Program-made: the position numbers and the translations under genes
Part shown: piece by piece, positions 6,127 through 14,278 of the stretch
Layout of the letters: each line of letters starts with the position of its first letter
Numbering within the stretch: position 1 is the first letter of the stretch
The notes under the pieces: generated by a model
Databases searched by the model: none
Told to the model about the DNA's origin: nothing
The model's input: the letters and a program-made list of their open reading frames with translations, nothing else
Origin: Armatimonadota bacterium
GTDB lineage: Bacteria > Armatimonadota > Armatimonadia > Armatimonadales > Armatimonadaceae
Reading direction: 5' to 3'
Assembly: GCA_014380815.1 (NCBI GenBank)
Contig: JACMJB010000257.1
Coordinates: forward strand, 1 to 41,882
DNA length: 41,882 nt

Positions 6127-8192
6127 TACGCTCTCGTTCTGTCGGCTCTGCCTTATCTGCCTTGTCTGCCCTGTCTATCTCCGTTGCGGCGTTTACAGCG
6201 TCTGCGTTGCCCGCCGCCGCTGTGCCGACTATTTACCGGCTGACACCACCGTCGCGCCTGTTCACCTATGGCAAGGCGAACGGCCCGATTGTGGCGCGCT
6301 TCCTGCCCGATCAGCGGTTTGATCTTCAGGCGACCATCGTTCCGGACACGGGGAAAACCATTACCAGCGTCCAATTCGCCGTGGACGGCAAGTTCGTCTC
6401 CGCCGCGCAAAGCGGGCCATTTGTGCCCACGGATCTGCCTTCCGCACCCACGGGCGGCGTTGCTGCCTCCGTGCGGGCGTTCTCGACAGGCGCGGCGGGG
6501 GTCCATCTGCTTTCCGTCACCGCGAAACAAAGCGATGGGCAGACCGTGACGCGCCAGAGCAGTTTCGAGATCCTGGCGGTCAAGGGGGAGCGGGGCGGCA
6601 AAAAGATCAAAAATGTCATTATCTGCATCGGCGACGGGATGGGAGCGGCGCATCGTACCGCAGCCCGCGTGATGCTGAGCGGTGTCGAGATGGGCCGCTC
6701 TGTTTCCCCGCTGAATATGGACACGTTTCCCAATATGGCGATGATCAGCACCGCCTCACTGAACAGCATTGTGACGGATAGCTCACCGGGTGCGCACTGT
6801 TATTCCACCGGCAACAAGGCGGATAACAACGAAGAGGGGGTCTTTCCCGACGATACCAAGGATCCCTTCGATAACCCGCGCATCGAGAGCATCGGCGAGT
6901 TTCTGTTCCGGACGGAGGGCAAGACGCTTGGCATCATCACGACTGCAGATGTGTTCGATGCCACGCCCGCCGCATTCGGTGTCCACACCAGTGACCGGGG
7001 CGCGGGCACCGGAATCTGTGACCAGTATTTTGATGAGCAGGGCAAGGCCGGGCTTCGCGTTCTGATGGGCGGCGGTCGAAAATGGTTTCTGCCAAACTCC
7101 GGGGGCAGTATCACCCCGCAGCCTGTCAGCGGGTCGCAGCGCCGGAGCAGCAATGACTACATACTCCCCGCGGATCTGGCGACGGCGTGGAACGTGCCAG
7201 TGGGCGCGCGCGACCCGGAGCGCGACCTGCTCGCGGACTTCCAGAAGGCGGGATGGTATTACGCTTCCACCAGCAAGATGACAACCGGCGGCAACACCGC
7301 GCTTCAATCCGTGCCCAAAGACACGGACCGACTGCTTGGATTGTTCAGCTTCGGAAACATGAATGTCGCCAAGGACAAAATAGACGGGCGCAGGGGCAGC
7401 CCCCAGGTGGTCTCCGACTTCGGCTTTCCCGATCAGCCGATGCTCGACGAGATGGCGGAGAAGGCTATCACGGTGCTTTCCAGGAACCCCAAGGGCTTTA
7501 TTTTGATGGTCGAAGGGGCCAGCATCGACAAGCAGGCCCATGCGATGGACTCCGAACGCTGGATTCTGGATACCATCGAGTTCGACCGGGCGGTTGGTGT
7601 CTGCCAGCGGTTCGCCGAAAAAAACGGGGATACCCTGGTGATTGTCACCGCGGACCATGAGTGTAGCGGCGCGGCGGTTATCGGGGCGTCCACGGTCACC
7701 AACGCCGAGCTGAGAGCGCGGGCGACGGGCCAGAACCAGACCGGCAAGCCCACCGAGTACCTGCGCGATCAGGTCGTCGGCATTTATGAATCGGCGGGCT
7801 TTCCCAAATACACCATCGCGACCGATGGATACCCGGTCACGACCGACGTTGACCGCAAGCTGCTGATCGGCTATGGCGCAAACGCGGACCGCTATGAGGA
7901 CTGGCTGACAAACCCCCTGCCCGGCCCGGACTCCCCTTTCGGCACGGTTGGCGCGCTTGCCGCATACCCGAAGATCAATACCACGGGAGCCGACCCGCTG
8001 AACCGTCCCCTCCGGGATTCGGCGGGCGGTCTGCTGGTTACTGGACAGGTCGGCGGCGGGTCCGCCGCCCACACCGCCACCGATATTCCGCTCTCCGCCT
8101 ATGGCAGAGGGGCCTCGCTTTTCGGCGGCGTCCTCGATAACACGGATGTCTTCTTCCGCGTGATGAACGGGGTGCTGGGCGGGGTCAAGTGA
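6123..8192 (+). CDS. Exported PhoA-superfamily alkaline phosphatase with an N-terminal beta domain
   Basis: 689 residues. A signal peptide contains a SALSALSALS repeat and ends near residue 33. Residues about 45-155 form an added beta-rich domain (TSVQFAVDGKFVSAAQ and GVHLLSVTAKQSDGQTVTR resemble Ig/Big-like strands). The catalytic domain follows: metal ligand D171 in IICIGDGMGAAH; the TDS motif at 218-220 (VTDSSPGAHCYSTGNK), with S220 in the nucleophile position of E. coli Ser102; VEGASIDKQAHAMD; and TADHECSG with metal-binding Asp and His. It hydrolyses phosphate monoesters outside the cytoplasm. Its start overlaps the preceding exported protein. No Pho box was recognised. Confidence 0.93.
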   Translation: MIRSRSVGSALSALSALSISVAAFTASALPAAAVPTIYRLTPPSRLFTYGKANGPIVARFLPDQRFDLQATIVPDTGKTITSVQFAVDGKFVSAAQSGPFVPTDLPSAPTGGVAASVRAFSTGAAGVHLLSVTAKQSDGQTVTRQSSFEILAVKGERGGKKIKNVIICIGDGMGAAHRTAARVMLSGVEMGRSVSPLNMDTFPNMAMISTASLNSIVTDSSPGAHCYSTGNKADNNEEGVFPDDTKDPFDNPRIESIGEFLFRTEGKTLGIITTADVFDATPAAFGVHTSDRGAGTGICDQYFDEQGKAGLRVLMGGGRKWFLPNSGGSITPQPVSGSQRRSSNDYILPADLATAWNVPVGARDPERDLLADFQKAGWYYASTSKMTTGGNTALQSVPKDTDRLLGLFSFGNMNVAKDKIDGRRGSPQVVSDFGFPDQPMLDEMAEKAITVLSRNPKGFILMVEGASIDKQAHAMDSERWILDTIEFDRAVGVCQRFAEKNGDTLVIVTADHECSGAAVIGASTVTNAELRARATGQNQTGKPTEYLRDQVVGIYESAGFPKYTIATDGYPVTTDVDRKLLIGYGANADRYEDWLTNPLPGPDSPFGTVGALAAYPKINTTGADPLNRPLRDSAGGLLVTGQVGGGSAAHTATDIPLSAYGRGASLFGGVLDNTDVFFRVMNGVLGGVK
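6147..6173 (+). repeat. 9-bp in-frame tandem repeat (3 copies) in a signal peptide
   Basis: TCTGCCTTA, TCTGCCTTG and TCTGCCCTG follow one another and encode SAL three times within the alkaline phosphatase signal peptide. Confidence 0.75.
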
Positions 8193-8194
8193 CA

Positions 8195-8222
8195 GCAGAC
8201 GCAGCCAAAAGCCCCCGTCTGC
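8195..8222. terminator. Hairpin between convergent genes
   Basis: GCAGACG (8195-8201) pairs perfectly with CGTCTGC (8216-8222) around a 14-nt loop. It starts 2 nt after the phosphatase stop and ends 4 nt before the stop of the opposite gene. There is no T-tract, so it may be a weak or factor-assisted bidirectional terminator. Confidence 0.45.
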
Positions 8223-8226
8223 GCCG

Positions 8227-9429
8227 TTACTCCCGCATTGCGGCGGGGTCGAGGCCGCTGGCGCGGCAGAAGGCTTCGTAGGCGATCGGTGAGATCTCGG
8301 ACGGCTTGATCTCGCTGCGTCCGCCCCAGAAGACGTTGGTGTAGGAGACCGGGATACCGACGGATTCCAGGTGGGCGTCCATGGCGGCTTTGTGGGCCAG
8401 CACGACGGGCTTTTCCTGCCCATGTGCCACCCCCATGATGTTCACGTTGGCGAACTCCGGTCCCCCTTCGCGCCAGTAGGCATGCGTCATGATGTAGAAT
8501 CGGCCCACCTCCCGGCCCGCTTCGATCTCACGCCCGGCGGGAACGCGCCAGTGGAACAGGGCGTTGTAGCGGGTCACGCGCTCCTCGGTCGCCGCGGTCG
8601 GCTTGACATGTTCCAGAAACGTCGAGAAGCGTCCGACCACCTTTCGTTCGGCGAGGGAGCGGGCCACCTCGTGGAAGGTTTCAAGCGTCACGCCCGCTTC
8701 ATCGGCGCGGGCCTGCCACAGATCCCGCACGATCTCCTCGGGGGAGAACTCCCGCTTCAAGGCGGTAACGATGCGCCAATCCAGATCCGAAAGCTCCACG
8801 ATCTCGGTATCCAGAACGATGCCCGGTTCGTCCGATTTCGCCCCGATCTCCATGCCGCGCCGCCGCACGTGCCCGACCCCCAGCGCGAACAGGCGCTTCG
8901 CGGGCATCAGACGGTAGGACTGCGCCCCGATTCGCTCCCGCAGAAAGTCGGCATGTTTGGAAAGGGAAAACCCCTGCGGGACTTTCAGTGTCGTCCAGAG
9001 CCGGTATTTGGAGCCGGTGGTTTCGCTGTCGGTGGAGCGGACCACGACATGCCCACTGAATGGGTCGTCGCGAAACAGGGTCTCGAACGCGGCGTCCAGC
9101 TTGTCCGGCGGCACCTGCCAGGCGATCAGCGACCCTTTCGCGAGATTGGTCGCAAGCAGGGTCTGCCGGACACGCCGGATGGTTCCCGCCCGCAGCAAAA
9201 GCCGGACACGCTCCAGAACCGTCGCGATTGGCACCTCGGACAGGCGCGCGATCTCGCCGAACGGATCGGTCTGAAAGCCCTGAAGACGATCCTCGGAGAC
9301 CGCCAGGATCGCCGCGTTGGTGGGGTCATCCGTGCGCGCGAGAGCGGGGTCGAAGCTTAGCTCTGTTAGCTCTGTTAGCCCTGAACCCGTTTCCTTCAAC
9401 GTATCTAACGACATATCTAACACGGTCAC
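8227..9429 (-). CDS. Two-unit Lrp/AsnC-fold protein, siroheme-decarboxylase-like (AhbA/AhbB/NirD-type)
   Basis: 400 residues built from two similar halves. The first starts with a winged-helix unit (ILAVSEDRLQGFQ through LRAGTIRRVRQTLLATN) followed by a sandwich domain. The second repeats the plan from LDWRIVTALKREFSPEE through RKVVGRFSTFLEHVK and YIMTHAYWREGGP. AhbA/AhbB and NirD/NirL decarboxylases use such Lrp-like folds on siroheme, usually as separate subunits; here they would be fused. A DNA-binding Lrp regulator is the alternative. The GTG at 9429 is chosen for AAAGGA 5 nt upstream; GTG 9423 and ATG 9414 are also possible. No other heme gene lies nearby. Confidence 0.6.
   Translation of the reverse strand: MTVLDMSLDTLKETGSGLTELTELSFDPALARTDDPTNAAILAVSEDRLQGFQTDPFGEIARLSEVPIATVLERVRLLLRAGTIRRVRQTLLATNLAKGSLIAWQVPPDKLDAAFETLFRDDPFSGHVVVRSTDSETTGSKYRLWTTLKVPQGFSLSKHADFLRERIGAQSYRLMPAKRLFALGVGHVRRRGMEIGAKSDEPGIVLDTEIVELSDLDWRIVTALKREFSPEEIVRDLWQARADEAGVTLETFHEVARSLAERKVVGRFSTFLEHVKPTAATEERVTRYNALFHWRVPAGREIEAGREVGRFYIMTHAYWREGGPEFANVNIMGVAHGQEKPVVLAHKAAMDAHLESVGIPVSYTNVFWGGRSEIKPSEISPIAYEAFCRASGLDPAAMRE
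9359..9376 (-). repeat. 9-bp in-frame tandem duplication
   Basis: AGCTCTGTT occurs twice in tandem and gives the repeated LTE-LTE near the N-terminus of the Lrp-like protein. Just upstream the codons for LDMS-LDTL also look like a degenerate 12-bp duplication. This N-terminal part lies outside the conserved domain. Confidence 0.65.
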
Positions 9430-9466
9430 ACAGTTCCTTTAAGACGTTCTGTACCCGATTTAGGAC

Positions 9467-10042
9467 TTAAGCGCTGAGCGCGCGGGCCAGACGCTCGCGT
9501 GCTCGGTGCAGGCGGGAGCGCACCGTGCCCAGCGGCAGCCCCAAGCGCTGGCTGATCTCTTCATACGTAAGCTGCTCGAAGACCAGAAGAGAAAGCGTAT
9601 AACGATAAGCAGTCGGCAGTTGTTCCCACAATGCGAGAATCCGGACTGCCTGGCTTCGCAGCAGCAGCGCCTGTTCGGGCGGATTGCTCAAGCGCGGATC
9701 GTGACCGGACTTCCCTTCCGTGGCCTCCTCCACCTCGCTCCAGGCGATTCGCTGATTCTCTCCCTGTCGCCTGCGTCGGTGGTACTGATTCAAGAACACA
9801 TTCCGCTGGATCGCCACCAGCCACGGCAGAGCCGAATCGCCGCCTCGCTCCGCGCGAAAGGTTTCCGCCCGCCGCATGGCCCGAAGCAGAGTATCCTGCA
9901 CCAGGTCTTCCGCGTCTTCCGCGTTGCGAGTGAGCGACAGGGCAAGCCGCAGCAGCACCGGGCGATAACAACTCATGTCCGGCGCGGTGCGGCCCGCATT
10001 CAGCGGGTCATGATCCCTAGGTCCATCTTGATGGTATCTCAT
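9467..10042 (-). CDS. ECF-type RNA polymerase sigma factor
   Basis: 191 residues from the ATG at 10042, chosen because AGGGG lies 4-5 nt upstream. Upstream codons to 10168 are Arg/His-rich low-complexity sequence in a repeat region. Region 2 is visible in YRPVLLRLALSLTRNAEDAE and DLVQDTLLRAMRRAETF, with LPWLVAIQRNVFLNQYHRR following. Region 4 is LPTAYRYTLSLLVFEQLTYE and EISQRLGLPLGTVRSRLHRA, a typical helix-turn-helix. No anti-sigma factor gene is adjacent; the membrane protein gene 46 nt upstream on the same strand may be cotranscribed. Confidence 0.92.
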   Translation of the reverse strand: MRYHQDGPRDHDPLNAGRTAPDMSCYRPVLLRLALSLTRNAEDAEDLVQDTLLRAMRRAETFRAERGGDSALPWLVAIQRNVFLNQYHRRRRQGENQRIAWSEVEEATEGKSGHDPRLSNPPEQALLLRSQAVRILALWEQLPTAYRYTLSLLVFEQLTYEEISQRLGLPLGTVRSRLHRARERLARALSA

Positions 10043-10061
10043 CTGGCCCCTCACGTGTTGG

Positions 10062-10097
10062 TGACGGTAGTCACGGTAATGATGGCAATCACGGTAA
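10062..10097. repeat. Degenerate 9-bp tandem array (4 units) ahead of the sigma factor gene
   Basis: The plus strand reads TGACGGTAG, TCACGGTAA, TGATGGCAA, TCACGGTAA in exact 9-bp phase; units 2 and 4 are identical. The array covers the upstream end of the sigma factor leader and the last codons of the membrane protein gene. Confidence 0.65.
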
Positions 10098-11120
10098 CGG
10101 CTCCACAGCGCGCTTCCGGTCCTTCCACTCCAGAATAAACGGGCCAAAAGGAACGACGCTCGCGGCAAGCGCCATCAAAACGCGCTTCCAGGGCCAGCGA
10201 AACGCGGCTGTCGAAAGGAAGACCGCGACCACGTACAGCACAAACAGCGCACCATGGATTGGCCCCAGCAGCTGTACCAGAATCGCCTGCCCGGCGAGGC
10301 GCTTCAGCGGCACCGCGATGAGAAGCAGCAGCAGAAAGGAGGTCCCCTCTGCAATCGCAAACACGCGCAACAGCGAACGCTCGGAGGAGCCAGGCGGGCG
10401 CGGCGTCGCGGGAAGCGAGGCAGCCATGGCGCTTTCGCCACTGCGCAGGCGGCGGTTCCAGATCGGTGCCCAGATCAGCAGCAACGGAAGCGCGACCGCG
10501 AACGGAAGCAGCATTTTGGCTTCCAGGGGCCAGTCCAGCCGTGTCAGGCGTTCGAACTGGGTGTTCAGGAACGCGGCGACCGCGGCGGTGAGGGCAAGTG
10601 AGGCGGCGATCAGGTGGTCCACGACACGTCGTTCATAGCTGGCGTCTTTCGTGATCAGCGTTTGCAGGTCACGCCCCGCGACCAGAAGGCCGATCCCACT
10701 GAAAACCACGGCGGCCCTTGCCGTAGATTGCAGGGAGCCGCCTGTCAAAAGCCAGAGAGCCGCGGTCAATGCTGCCGCGAACACGGCGAGGCTGAAGAGT
10801 GCGGGGAGCCAGTCCAGTAGCACCGATGCGCTTTGGGAATGGCGACGCAGCACCCGGAAGCCGAAGAGGGTCAGATACCCACTGTATAGACCAACAATCG
10901 CCTGGAACAGGTCCGCGCGCCAGAACGCGAGCGGGAACGCAGAAACAGAAGCGACTGCCATTGCCCAGGTAAAGACCCTCCCCCAGCGCCGGTGATTCAG
11001 ACCCCCTTTGTGGGTGAAGAGGGGGACAAAGCCGCCGTACATACCGACAAAACCTGCCACAATATGGACACCAAGAACCAGGTAACATGCTAGAAACTGC
11101 GGTCGGTCCGTGGGGATCAT
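10089..11120 (-). CDS. Integral membrane protein, fusion of a DUF2306-like and a DUF3817-like part
   Basis: 343 residues with about ten hydrophobic segments. The N-terminal two thirds match the DUF2306-like pattern: a segment near residues 11-33 (CYLVLGVHIVAGFVGMYGG), then HRRWGRVFTWAMAVASVSAF, where the HRxxGR block is typical. After a Pro/Ser-rich linker near 235-250 the C-terminal part resembles DUF3817: AEGTSFLLLLLIAVPLKRLA, QLLGPIHGALFVLYVVAVF and VPFGPFILEWKDRK. Both families are of unknown function. It is divergent from a broken LysR gene that may once have controlled it, and ends 46 nt before the sigma factor gene. Confidence 0.75.
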   Translation of the reverse strand: MIPTDRPQFLACYLVLGVHIVAGFVGMYGGFVPLFTHKGGLNHRRWGRVFTWAMAVASVSAFPLAFWRADLFQAIVGLYSGYLTLFGFRVLRRHSQSASVLLDWLPALFSLAVFAAALTAALWLLTGGSLQSTARAAVVFSGIGLLVAGRDLQTLITKDASYERRVVDHLIAASLALTAAVAAFLNTQFERLTRLDWPLEAKMLLPFAVALPLLLIWAPIWNRRLRSGESAMAASLPATPRPPGSSERSLLRVFAIAEGTSFLLLLLIAVPLKRLAGQAILVQLLGPIHGALFVLYVVAVFLSTAAFRWPWKRVLMALAASVVPFGPFILEWKDRKRAVEPLP

Positions 11121-11165
11121 TATGTTCCTTCCATTCCGTCACCGTCAGCATACGGTGCTTACTAC

Positions 11166-12091
11166 ATGAATTCAAGTCATGTTAAATTTAATTTAATGAA
11201 TCTTTCGCATATTGGTTTTTCGCAAATCGAGCTTCTGGTCGCGTTAGTGGACACCGGCAGCTTTTCCCAGGCCGCGAGCGATATTGGGGTTTCGCAGTCC
11301 GCAGTCAGCCACGGACTGGCCCGCCTGGAAACAGAACTTGGGGTCACCCTGGTGGAACGAGGCCGCCGCGGCATTTCCCTGACAGAGGCGGGCCGCGAGG
11401 TGCTGGGGCATGCCCGCGAGGTACTGCGGCGATTGGACGCCATCCGTCAGGCTGCGGCGGCGGCATCGCTTCTGGCAAGCTTCGTCTTGGCATTGCGCCG
11501 CCTTTTTTCCCGATCCTTGCGGCGGGGATCGTGAGCGCTTTTCAGCAGCAGTACCCGGAGACGGAGATAGCGCTGTTTGAGGGGACGGAGGCAGAGATCG
11601 CTTCGCGTCTCAAGGAGGAAAGCCTGGATGCCGCGCTGGCCGCGCCCCAGTCCGGTGGCGAGTTGGACAGCTACCTACTTTTCCAGGACGAATTGTGCGT
11701 GCTGGTCAGGGCGGGGCACCCACTCCTTCAGAAGGCGACCGTCACCGCGACAGACCTATCCGCAGAACCGCTCATTGTACCAATGCTGGGTCGTTCGCTG
11801 GCGATCGCGATGCTACGCGGCGCCAATGATGGCAACGGGCGGCCTCAGATACGCCATCTGGTGAGCGATACCCCAACCATCTTCGCACTGGTCCGGGCGG
11901 GGGTCGGGGCGGCGCTTTTACCACGGAGCGCCGTTCCTTTGGACGCTTCAGACCTGTCCACAGCAGCTTTAGAGCCGCCGTTTCCGATTACCCTGGCCCT
12001 GCTGGCCCGCTCCTGGGCGGCGGCGTCACCCGCGGCCCTGCGCCTGCGGCGGACGGCGGAGGCATGGGTACAGCAGCACCGCTCTTTATGA
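11166..12091 (+). pseudogene. LysR-family transcriptional regulator, frameshifted
   Basis: The winged-helix N-terminus (IELLVALVDTGSFSQAAS through SHGLARLETELGVTLVERGR) and the effector-binding domain (from LRLGIAPPFF on to the stop at 12091) are both well preserved but lie in different frames, offset by -1. The frame is lost in or next to GCGGCGGCGGC near 11454-11464; the second frame resumes as ASGKLRLGIAPPF, the usual LysR linker. The first frame ends at 11534. One missing base in a slippage-prone GCG run explains it. ATG 11196 is the likely start (MNLSHIGFSQIELL), with ATG 11166 in frame. The 45-75 bp AT-rich gap to the divergent membrane gene would hold its operator. Sequencing error or recoding remain possible. 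Confidence 0.75.
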
Positions 12092-12105
12092 TATGTTACG
12101 CGTCG

Positions 12106-12897
12106 TCAGGGACGCTTGGGGCGCCGCCGCAGGGCCAGAAGCGCGGCATCATCACGCAGCTTTCGAGTTCCCGCGAACGCTCGGACCTGCCCCAGCAGCT
12201 TCCGCACCAGCCGGGCAGGAGACAGGGGCAGGAACCGCACCAGCCAAGCGCGAAGCCGTTCCACGCCGAGGAAGGCTCTGCCTCTTCGCGCTTCCGTCAG
12301 GCCGTCGGAGTACAAAAGGAGTGTGCCACCGGGAGGGAGGGTCGCCTGGCGACTCTCGTAGCGCACCTCCTCAGCAGGGAACGCGCCTACCGGCGGACCG
12401 GTGCCAATAAGTTCTTGAACGGATACCGGCTTGTGCGCAGACGGGCCAGCAGCAGTGGTGGGAGCGGCAAGCAGAGCCGGTTCGTGGCCGCCGCTGGCGT
12501 ATTCGATATGCCCAGTCTCTGTTTCGACCGTTCCCGCGATGACAGTGGCAAAGCCGGGGAACTCCGGGTCCATTTCGGCGGCGGCGTTGACAAATCCAAG
12601 GGCATCCGAGGGGGTCAGCCCTTCGTCCAGGCAGCCGGTGATCGCCTCTTTCAGGTACTCCGCCTGGACCGCCGCCTCCGCCCCGTGCCCGGCGACATCA
12701 CCAAGCACAAACGCGACCTTCGCGTCGTCCTTGAGCGGGAACGCAGCATGGAAGTCTCCCCCTGTGGGCGGCACCAGTGGTGACTGAGCATGTGCCGCGA
12801 TAAAGTTTGCCGCCAGGGTCTTGCTGCCGGTATCCAGCGTTTCGACGGTTTCCGTGGAGGCGGCCGGTGCGAAGTCAGTGTTGAGAGGCGTTTCCAT
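12106..12897 (-). CDS. PP2C/SpoIIE-type serine phosphatase
   Basis: 263 residues that form a stand-alone PPM domain. Metal-binding motifs are visible: TGGDFHAAFPL (first Asp), FVLGDVAGHGAEAA (DVxGHG), then GHIEYASGGHEPALL, TLLLYSDGLTEAR and RDDAALLALRRR (final Asp). Such phosphatases dephosphorylate anti-sigma-factor antagonists (RsbU, SpoIIE) and similar targets. No sensor domain is attached, so input must come from partners. No anti-sigma or STAS gene is adjacent. The ATG overlaps a TATAAT, so the exact start is less sure. The 249 bp upstream, shared with the divergent reductase gene, show no other clear element. Confidence 0.88.
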   Translation of the reverse strand: METPLNTDFAPAASTETVETLDTGSKTLAANFIAAHAQSPLVPPTGGDFHAAFPLKDDAKVAFVLGDVAGHGAEAAVQAEYLKEAITGCLDEGLTPSDALGFVNAAAEMDPEFPGFATVIAGTVETETGHIEYASGGHEPALLAAPTTAAGPSAHKPVSVQELIGTGPPVGAFPAEEVRYESRQATLPPGGTLLLYSDGLTEARRGRAFLGVERLRAWLVRFLPLSPARLVRKLLGQVRAFAGTRKLRDDAALLALRRRPKRP

Positions 12898-13146
12898 TAT
12901 AGGTGAGGAACAGAAACGAAGCGCTGTTAGAAGGCGTTGCTGATAATCAGAACACGGGGAGGCGGTTCGGGTGCCGCCTATTTTACCACATGTTTGCCTG
13001 CCAGATTTTTTTAGATCCTTGTCAGGACAGCCGCTGCCCAGTCAGCATCAAGAGACCACAAGAAACCACAGGATAAAGGTACACTACGTCCGCGCGGCGC
13101 GGCCCTCACAGGGCGCGAACCTAACACGCATCAGGAGTGAGGAAAC

Positions 13147-14097
13147 GTGAACTATCGAAGGCTAGGCAGGCAGGGGGTCAAGGTGTCCGAGGTGGGGCTT
13201 GGTTCCTGGCTGACCTACGGCGGAGCGACCGAAGATGCCGAGGCGACCGCCTGCATCGAGAAGGCATATGATCTCGGTATCAATTTTTTCGACACCGCGA
13301 ACGGCTACGCGCGTGGGAAGTCGGAGGAGGTTGTCGGGCGCGCACTGAAGGCGTATCGGCGCGACAGCATCGTTCTGGCGACGAAAGTATTCTTTCCCAT
13401 GGGGGATGGTCCCAACGACCGGGGGCTGTCGCGCAAGCATCTTTTCGAGCAGTGCCATCTGAGCCTCTCCCGGCTGGGCGTCGAGTACGTTGATCTGTAT
13501 CAGGCGCACCGCTACGACACCGAGACACCGATCGAGGAGACCCTGATGGCATTCGATGATCTGGTGCGGCAGGGCAAGATCCTCTATTACGGGGTCTCGC
13601 AGTGGTCCGCGAGCCAGATCGAGCGTGGCCTGGGGGTTGTTCGGGAGCGCGGCCTGCACCCTATCGCCAGCAATCAGCCCGCTTACAATGCCCTGAACCG
13701 CGACCTGGAAAAAGAGGTCATGCCGGTCTGCAGCAAGGAAGGGATCGGCCTTGTAGTGTACTCACCGCTCGCACAGGGGCTTTTGACCGGCAAGTACAAG
13801 CCCGGTCAGCCGCTTCCCGAAGGCAGCCGCGCCGCCGACCCCAGTCAGAATATGTTCTTGAACAAGGGTAACCTGGATGCATCCACTCTGGAAAAGGTGC
13901 AGAGACTCGTCCCCATCGCCGAGAAGAATGGACTGACACTGTCGCAGCTTGCCCTCGCCTGGTGCCTGCGCCGCCCGGAGGTATCCAGTGTGATTATCGG
14001 GGCCTCGAAGCCCTCGCAGGTGGAAGACAACGCGGGCGCAGCCGGGGTCTCGCTGTCCGCCGAGGATATTTCCGCGATGGATGCCGCACTGGCATAA
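13147..14097 (+). CDS. Aldo/keto reductase
   Basis: 316 residues, a full-length AKR barrel resembling the AKR6/YghZ branch. NADPH-dependent carbonyl reduction is expected. Visible are LGRQGVKVSEVGLGSW at the start, the catalytic Asp and Tyr in FFDTANGYARGKSEE, the catalytic Lys in VLATKVFFPMGDGPN, the His in DLYQAHRYDTETPIEE, and cofactor-binding VYSPLAQGLLTGKYKPG and SSVIIGASKPSQVEDN. The GTG start has GGAGTGAGGA just upstream. The natural substrate cannot be read from the sequence. It is monocistronic, with a strong hairpin downstream. Confidence 0.93.
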   Translation: MNYRRLGRQGVKVSEVGLGSWLTYGGATEDAEATACIEKAYDLGINFFDTANGYARGKSEEVVGRALKAYRRDSIVLATKVFFPMGDGPNDRGLSRKHLFEQCHLSLSRLGVEYVDLYQAHRYDTETPIEETLMAFDDLVRQGKILYYGVSQWSASQIERGLGVVRERGLHPIASNQPAYNALNRDLEKEVMPVCSKEGIGLVVYSPLAQGLLTGKYKPGQPLPEGSRAADPSQNMFLNKGNLDASTLEKVQRLVPIAEKNGLTLSQLALAWCLRRPEVSSVIIGASKPSQVEDNAGAAGVSLSAEDISAMDAALA

Positions 14098-14123
14098 ATT
14101 CGAGGTCCGGGGAAGAACTGATG

Positions 14124-14158
14124 CCCTCTCTCACTGGTCTCTCAGCGGTGAGAGAGGG
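14124..14158 (+). terminator. Strong hairpin after the aldo/keto reductase gene
   Basis: CCCTCTCTCAC (14124-14134) pairs perfectly with GTGAGAGAGGG (14148-14158), an 11-bp stem with a 13-nt loop, 26 nt after the stop codon. No T-tract follows. Confidence 0.55.
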
Positions 14159-14278
14159 AGGCGGGCAGGGACGCATCAGGGGCCGACGCGAACCCCGACG
14201 GAAACCCGAAATTGGGTACACTAGAAACGGTAAATCCAAAATGCGTGACTCTCCGAAGCTACCCCTATTTCAACAGCT

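Noticed and set aside
6783-8423. 546-codon minus-strand frame
   Set aside because: Antisense to alkaline phosphatase; low-complexity Arg/Pro/Ser N-terminus; no domain.
11500-11510. Programmed -1 frameshift at the T6 run in the LysR gene
   Set aside because: The conserved linker SGKLRLGIAPPF is already in the second frame upstream of this run, so the shift lies earlier, in the GCG repeat.
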